Below, piece after piece: positions 7,797 through 11,091 of a stretch of DNA of 11,091 nt. Source of the DNA: an uncultured Clostridia bacterium (GTDB taxonomy: Bacteria > Bacillota > Clostridia > Monoglobales > Monoglobaceae); NCBI GenBank assembly GCA_934463175.1, contig CAKSIW010000079.1:1-11091 (forward strand). Direction: 5' to 3'. A program made the position numbers and the translations under genes. The notes beneath the pieces are model-generated. The model saw only the letters and a list, made by a program, of their open reading frames with translations, was not told the DNA's origin and searched no databases. Positions within the stretch are counted from its first letter, which is position 1. Each line of letters opens with the position of its first letter.

Positions 7797-10514
7797 ATGA
7801 AAAACAGAATAGTTGGTATTTTAATGTGCATATGCCTGCTGCTCGGAGCTGTGCCCTCAATGGCTGCGGGCACGGACGTCAGCGGTGATTTTGAAGAGGC
7901 GGCAGGACTTTTGAATGTGATCGGTGTTGCCTTGGAGGAATTCGTGAATGTGCAGCAAAGCTTAACAAGACTTCAGTTTGCTGAGCTTGTCGCCAAAATG
8001 CGCTCAATCCCGATGAAAAATTCGGGCGGAAGGTCATATTTCACCGATGTTCCGACGGACAGCTTTGTGAATGTGATGGCAGAGGCAGGAATTTTTATCG
8101 GCGACGAGGAACGCCGTTTCGTTCCCGACAGACCGATCACCATGCAGGAGGCTTGCGGTGCTTTGGTTCGTGCTGTCGGATATGAGGCATATGCCAAGGT
8201 GAAGGGCGGAAAAATCACCGATTATGCAATCGTGGCAAAGAGAATCGGTTTGCTGGACAAGACGGTCGGAACTGTGTCTGTCACATATGAAAATGCAGTC
8301 AAGATGATATATAACGCACTTCATTTAAATGTTTATGAGGGAACGCTCTACGGAAGTGACGGCAAGGTGACATATTCCGAGTCACAAAACGGCGACACCG
8401 TTTTGTCGATTTATCATGGAATCAGGTTCAGCACGGGGGTTGTCACCGATAACGGAATAACATCACTCAGCGGCGCAAGCTCTGCCGGCAGGGGCAGAAT
8501 GATAATTAACGGCAAAAGCTACAGCACCGCAGGACATGAGTTTGAAGAGTATATCGGTTTGAAGGTCACGGCATATTACCGCGATGAGCAGGAGGACGGC
8601 TCAGGAAGGATTATTTATGTTGTTCCTCACGGTAATGAAGTGCTTAAAATTGCAGCAGAGGACTTTGACGGTCTGAAGAACGGTGCACTCACCTACTACA
8701 GCGGTGATAATACACGCACGGAAACACTTGATTTGTCAGAGATTTCGGTCATATATAACGGTGCTGCCGTGACGGACGGCGTGAGAGACGCATTTGAAAT
8801 TGTCCAAGGCTCAATCAGTCTTTATGACAATGACGGAGACTGCGGCTGGGACGTTGCCGTTATTGGGGAAACGGAGGACGTTATCATTCAGTCTGTCGAT
8901 TGGGAAAGCCATACGGTGTATACCGATGGCAGCAGCAACATAAAAATTCTCAGGCTGTTTGATGACGGGAAATGCTTTTTCAGCATACGCTCGGCAGTGA
9001 GCGGAGAAGAAATCAGTCCCAATTTTCTGAAGCAGGGAACGCAAATATCGGTGCAGGCATCAAAGGATAAAAGCCGCATAATAATTCTGGCACAAACCGA
9101 GACGATAAGCGGCACTGTGGAGAGCTTGGGAAAAAGCCGCGGCGGAAAGTTTGAATATGCGGTCATTGACGGCACGGAATATGAGCTTGCGGCGGCGTTT
9201 TCAAAAAAATACGGAAAGCTTGAAATCGGCATGAGCGGAACCTTCACGCTTAACATATACGGACGCATATCATCGTTCACGGTTGAAAAGCTGAACAGCA
9301 CGGTTCAGGGCTATGTTTATCAGATGGGGTATGAGGATGATTCCATTGAAGGGGGAGTTCTCAGTCTGAGAGTTTTTAATGAAAATAATGAACATCTGAC
9401 GCTGAAATGTGCCTCAAAGGTCAGGGTGGACGGAGAAACTCTCACGCCCTTGCAGCTCAGAAACAAACTTTATAAGGTGGAGGAGCGTTTTGGCGAAGTG
9501 ATTACAATTGCCTCATTAAAGAGACAGTTAATTGCATATAAGCTTAATTCAAAGGGTGAGATAAGCTATATCGATTTGCCTGCCGAGAGCCAAGATGCCC
9601 GTGAGCAGGAGGGGTCGCTGTGGCTGGTTGACAAAACCATGCCGACAAGAAAGGGCATGAGATTTGACATAGCACAGCAAACCTTCGGTCACACATATCC
9701 TTTATATGCGGTGAACGAAAAGACAAAGATATTTATTGTTCCGAGTACGACCGTGGAAAAGCCCGATGAAAGGGATTTTTCGGTGATTCCGTTTAAGGTG
9801 AACGACCTTTATGCAAACAGCACCACATATGATGTTGAGCTGTATAAAACGGTTTCGGAGCACCCGTATATTGAGACGGTTGTTCATGTGCTTGGTGCCG
9901 AGCCGTCCATTGGTCGGTTTGAAAATGTAATAATGATTAAACACATTGAAAATGTTCTTGATGAAAACGGCTTGGAAATGCCTGTCATATACGGGTTGCA
10001 GGCAAACAGCGAGATAATGGTTTATGTTGACGCAAATGCGCTTGTAACACGGGGCAGCACGGACGAGACGGCAGCACTGTCCGACATAGGAGAGGGAGAC
10101 ATAATCAGTGTTTCCAAAAACGCACTCGGCTATGTTTCCTACATCAAGCTGGAATTCGATTACAGCGAGGATATGCCATACTGGGGAAACGGTTTGGAAA
10201 GCGACACCTATCGCGGAGAGGGAAGATCAAGACGGTTTACCTACGGCACGGTTAAGGATAAATATGTGAGCGGTGACAGCAGTAATTTGTCATTGGTTAT
10301 GTTTGGCGCAGACGGCGGAGATGTCACTGCGACATACGGACTGAAAAGCAGCAGTGTTATGATATACGACGCACGCGGACGTGAGGAAACGGCATATATC
10401 GGAAGCCTTGCGGAGGTGACTGATGAGGCGTCGGCAAGCAGTTCTGCACCGGCAAGGGTGTTCACCCACTGGAGCGGCAATATTTTAAAAAGCATATTTT
10501 TCTATGTTAAATGA
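7797..10514 (+). CDS. Large secreted protein with N-terminal degenerate SLH repeats and an array of small beta modules
   Basis: A protein of 905 residues. The signal peptide is cleaved probably after A23 or A24. Three SLH-like repeats follow at about 33-70, 80-130 and 138-180. The first keeps L56-T57-R58 of the TRAE motif, the second has ITMQEA (114-119), and the third has VTYENA (162-167) with the motif lost. The rest (about 185-905) is beta-rich with no catalytic motif I recognise. It appears built from small modules that open with 'GxV' (211-216, 438-443, 503-508, 816-820) and close with a 'G-x-I-x-x-x-x-(V/L)' strand (489-499, 587-595, 778-789, 894-905). An Asp-rich loop, D344-N-D346-G-D348-C-G-W-D352, resembles a calcium-binding loop. 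The N-terminus is clearly related to the next gene. It is probably wall-anchored by the SLH part with the beta array pointing outward. It could be a scaffold, adhesin or glycan-binding protein; function is unknown. Confidence 0.82.
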   Translation: MKNRIVGILMCICLLLGAVPSMAAGTDVSGDFEEAAGLLNVIGVALEEFVNVQQSLTRLQFAELVAKMRSIPMKNSGGRSYFTDVPTDSFVNVMAEAGIFIGDEERRFVPDRPITMQEACGALVRAVGYEAYAKVKGGKITDYAIVAKRIGLLDKTVGTVSVTYENAVKMIYNALHLNVYEGTLYGSDGKVTYSESQNGDTVLSIYHGIRFSTGVVTDNGITSLSGASSAGRGRMIINGKSYSTAGHEFEEYIGLKVTAYYRDEQEDGSGRIIYVVPHGNEVLKIAAEDFDGLKNGALTYYSGDNTRTETLDLSEISVIYNGAAVTDGVRDAFEIVQGSISLYDNDGDCGWDVAVIGETEDVIIQSVDWESHTVYTDGSSNIKILRLFDDGKCFFSIRSAVSGEEISPNFLKQGTQISVQASKDKSRIIILAQTETISGTVESLGKSRGGKFEYAVIDGTEYELAAAFSKKYGKLEIGMSGTFTLNIYGRISSFTVEKLNSTVQGYVYQMGYEDDSIEGGVLSLRVFNENNEHLTLKCASKVRVDGETLTPLQLRNKLYKVEERFGEVITIASLKRQLIAYKLNSKGEISYIDLPAESQDAREQEGSLWLVDKTMPTRKGMRFDIAQQTFGHTYPLYAVNEKTKIFIVPSTTVEKPDERDFSVIPFKVNDLYANSTTYDVELYKTVSEHPYIETVVHVLGAEPSIGRFENVIMIKHIENVLDENGLEMPVIYGLQANSEIMVYVDANALVTRGSTDETAALSDIGEGDIISVSKNALGYVSYIKLEFDYSEDMPYWGNGLESDTYRGEGRSRRFTYGTVKDKYVSGDSSNLSLVMFGADGGDVTATYGLKSSSVMIYDARGREETAYIGSLAEVTDEASASSSAPARVFTHWSGNILKSIFFYVK

Positions 10515-10540
10515 CACTTCTGAGGCGGTGTTTTGGTGAA

Positions 10541-10545
10541 AGGAG
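10541..10545 (+). promoter_or_regulatory. Distant ribosome binding site of the second N-terminal SLH gene
   Basis: AGGAG lies 12 nt before ATG 10558, longer than the usual 5-9 nt. A nearer TGAGG (10551-10555) is only 2 nt from the ATG. No other in-frame start gives a signal peptide, so the ATG stands, but translation may be weaker than for the neighbours. Confidence 0.5.
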
Positions 10546-10557
10546 CGGATTGAGGTT

Positions 10558-11091
10558 ATGAAGAAAGGTTTTCTGTTGATTTTGCTCATAACAATAATTG
10601 GCATGTGTGCATATCCTTGCAGTGCAGCAAGCGAAAATGACGAAAATGCAGAGCTTTCGGTTGTTTGTGATTTGCTTTCGCATATAGGCGTTCAGGCACA
10701 GGCAGATGATGCGGAATTGAATGCGCCGATGACAAGGGCGGAATATGCAGGTCTTTTGAGCAGGGTTCTTGACACAGACACTGCGGCGGCAGGCTCAAAA
10801 CGATATTTTCCCGACGTTGAGGCAGGCAGCGCGATAAACATACTTGCCGAAAGAGGCATATTTTGGGGCGACGGTGACGGATTCCGCCCCGATTCACCCA
10901 TAAGCGAACAGGAGGTCGTTATTTCGCTTGTCAGGGCTGTCGGATATGAACCGTATGTCAAGGTTCGCGGTCGGGATTTGCAGGATTATTTGCTCACTGC
11001 AAAAAAACTCGGAATCATTCAGAGTTTTGCACAGAGCAGAGACGCGGCAAGAGAATATGTTTTAAGAGCAGTTTATAACACGCTGCACATT
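10558..11091 (+). CDS. Paralogue of the upstream N-terminal SLH protein (partial, cut by the right window edge)
   Basis: An open frame of 178 codons runs to the last base of the window without a stop. A signal peptide (MKKGFLLILLITII, cleavage likely after A23 in CSA|AS) is followed by SLH-like repeats at about 32-70, 82-131 and 139-178. The first carries a clean T59-R60-A61-E62 motif; the second (ISEQEV, 115-120) and third (RDAAREYV, 161-168) are degenerate. Residues 83-155 align with residues 81-153 of the upstream protein, and by eye about half are identical, including the shared block LVRAVGYE (124-131). The spacing of the repeats matches too. It is therefore a tandem paralogue, 43 bp downstream and probably in the same transcript. 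By analogy a long beta-module region should follow beyond the edge; this is inference. No enzyme motif is visible in the part seen. Confidence 0.85.
   Translation, partial: MKKGFLLILLITIIGMCAYPCSAASENDENAELSVVCDLLSHIGVQAQADDAELNAPMTRAEYAGLLSRVLDTDTAAAGSKRYFPDVEAGSAINILAERGIFWGDGDGFRPDSPISEQEVVISLVRAVGYEPYVKVRGRDLQDYLLTAKKLGIIQSFAQSRDAAREYVLRAVYNTLHI

Noticed and set aside
8826..8852. Dockerin domain in the 905-residue protein
   Set aside because: Only one Asp-rich loop is present, with no paired second loop and no following helix; reported only as a possible calcium loop.
10515..10557. Terminator between the two N-terminal SLH genes
   Set aside because: No GC-rich stem followed by a T-run was found; the gap reads as intra-operon.
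1..11091. CRISPR array, tRNA/rRNA genes, insertion sequences or phage genes
   Set aside because: No regularly spaced repeats, transposase-like frames, terminal inverted repeats or structural RNA patterns were seen; nearly all of the window is covered by the listed genes.

Overview
The window looks like chromosomal DNA from an anaerobic, Gram-positive member of the Clostridia (Bacillota). The evidence is clear GGAGG-type ribosome binding sites, mid-range base composition, Sec signal peptides of Gram-positive type, S-layer homology (SLH) domains and an AraC-type regulator beside a polysaccharide-active enzyme. A gut plant-fibre or host-glycan degrader is plausible. That last point is inference; no taxonomic marker gene is present.

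Layout. Positions 1-503 (minus strand) hold the N-terminal sensor half of an AraC-type regulator that runs off the left edge. Positions 504-706 are a 203-bp divergent control region with a perfect 9-bp inverted repeat (551-583) and a consensus TATAAT (641-646) without a good -35. From 707 to the right edge, five genes lie head to tail on the plus strand with gaps of 45, 25, 30 and 43 bp and no terminator, so they read as one operon. They encode: (1) a 1140-residue secreted multidomain clan GH-A glycoside hydrolase ending in a family-9-type carbohydrate-binding module; (2) a 616-residue secreted protein with a probable jelly-roll glycan-binding N-terminus and no enzyme motif; (3) a 571-residue protein with a beta domain, a helical region, a Gly/Ser linker and three C-terminal SLH domains; (4) a 905-residue protein with N-terminal degenerate SLH repeats followed by a chain of small beta modules; (5) the start of a paralogue of gene 4, cut by the right edge. 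No stretch over 300 bp lacks a gene.

Working model (inference). The regulator senses a ligand through its cupin domain and activates the operon. The enzyme attacks an extracellular polysaccharide, and gene 2 may bind glycan. The SLH proteins form a surface layer or scaffold on the secondary cell-wall polymer that holds or exposes the machinery. No transporter, kinase, cohesin, dockerin or sortase signal is visible. The substrate cannot be read from the sequence. The least described parts are the gene 4/5 family (SLH anchor plus beta-module array) and gene 2.
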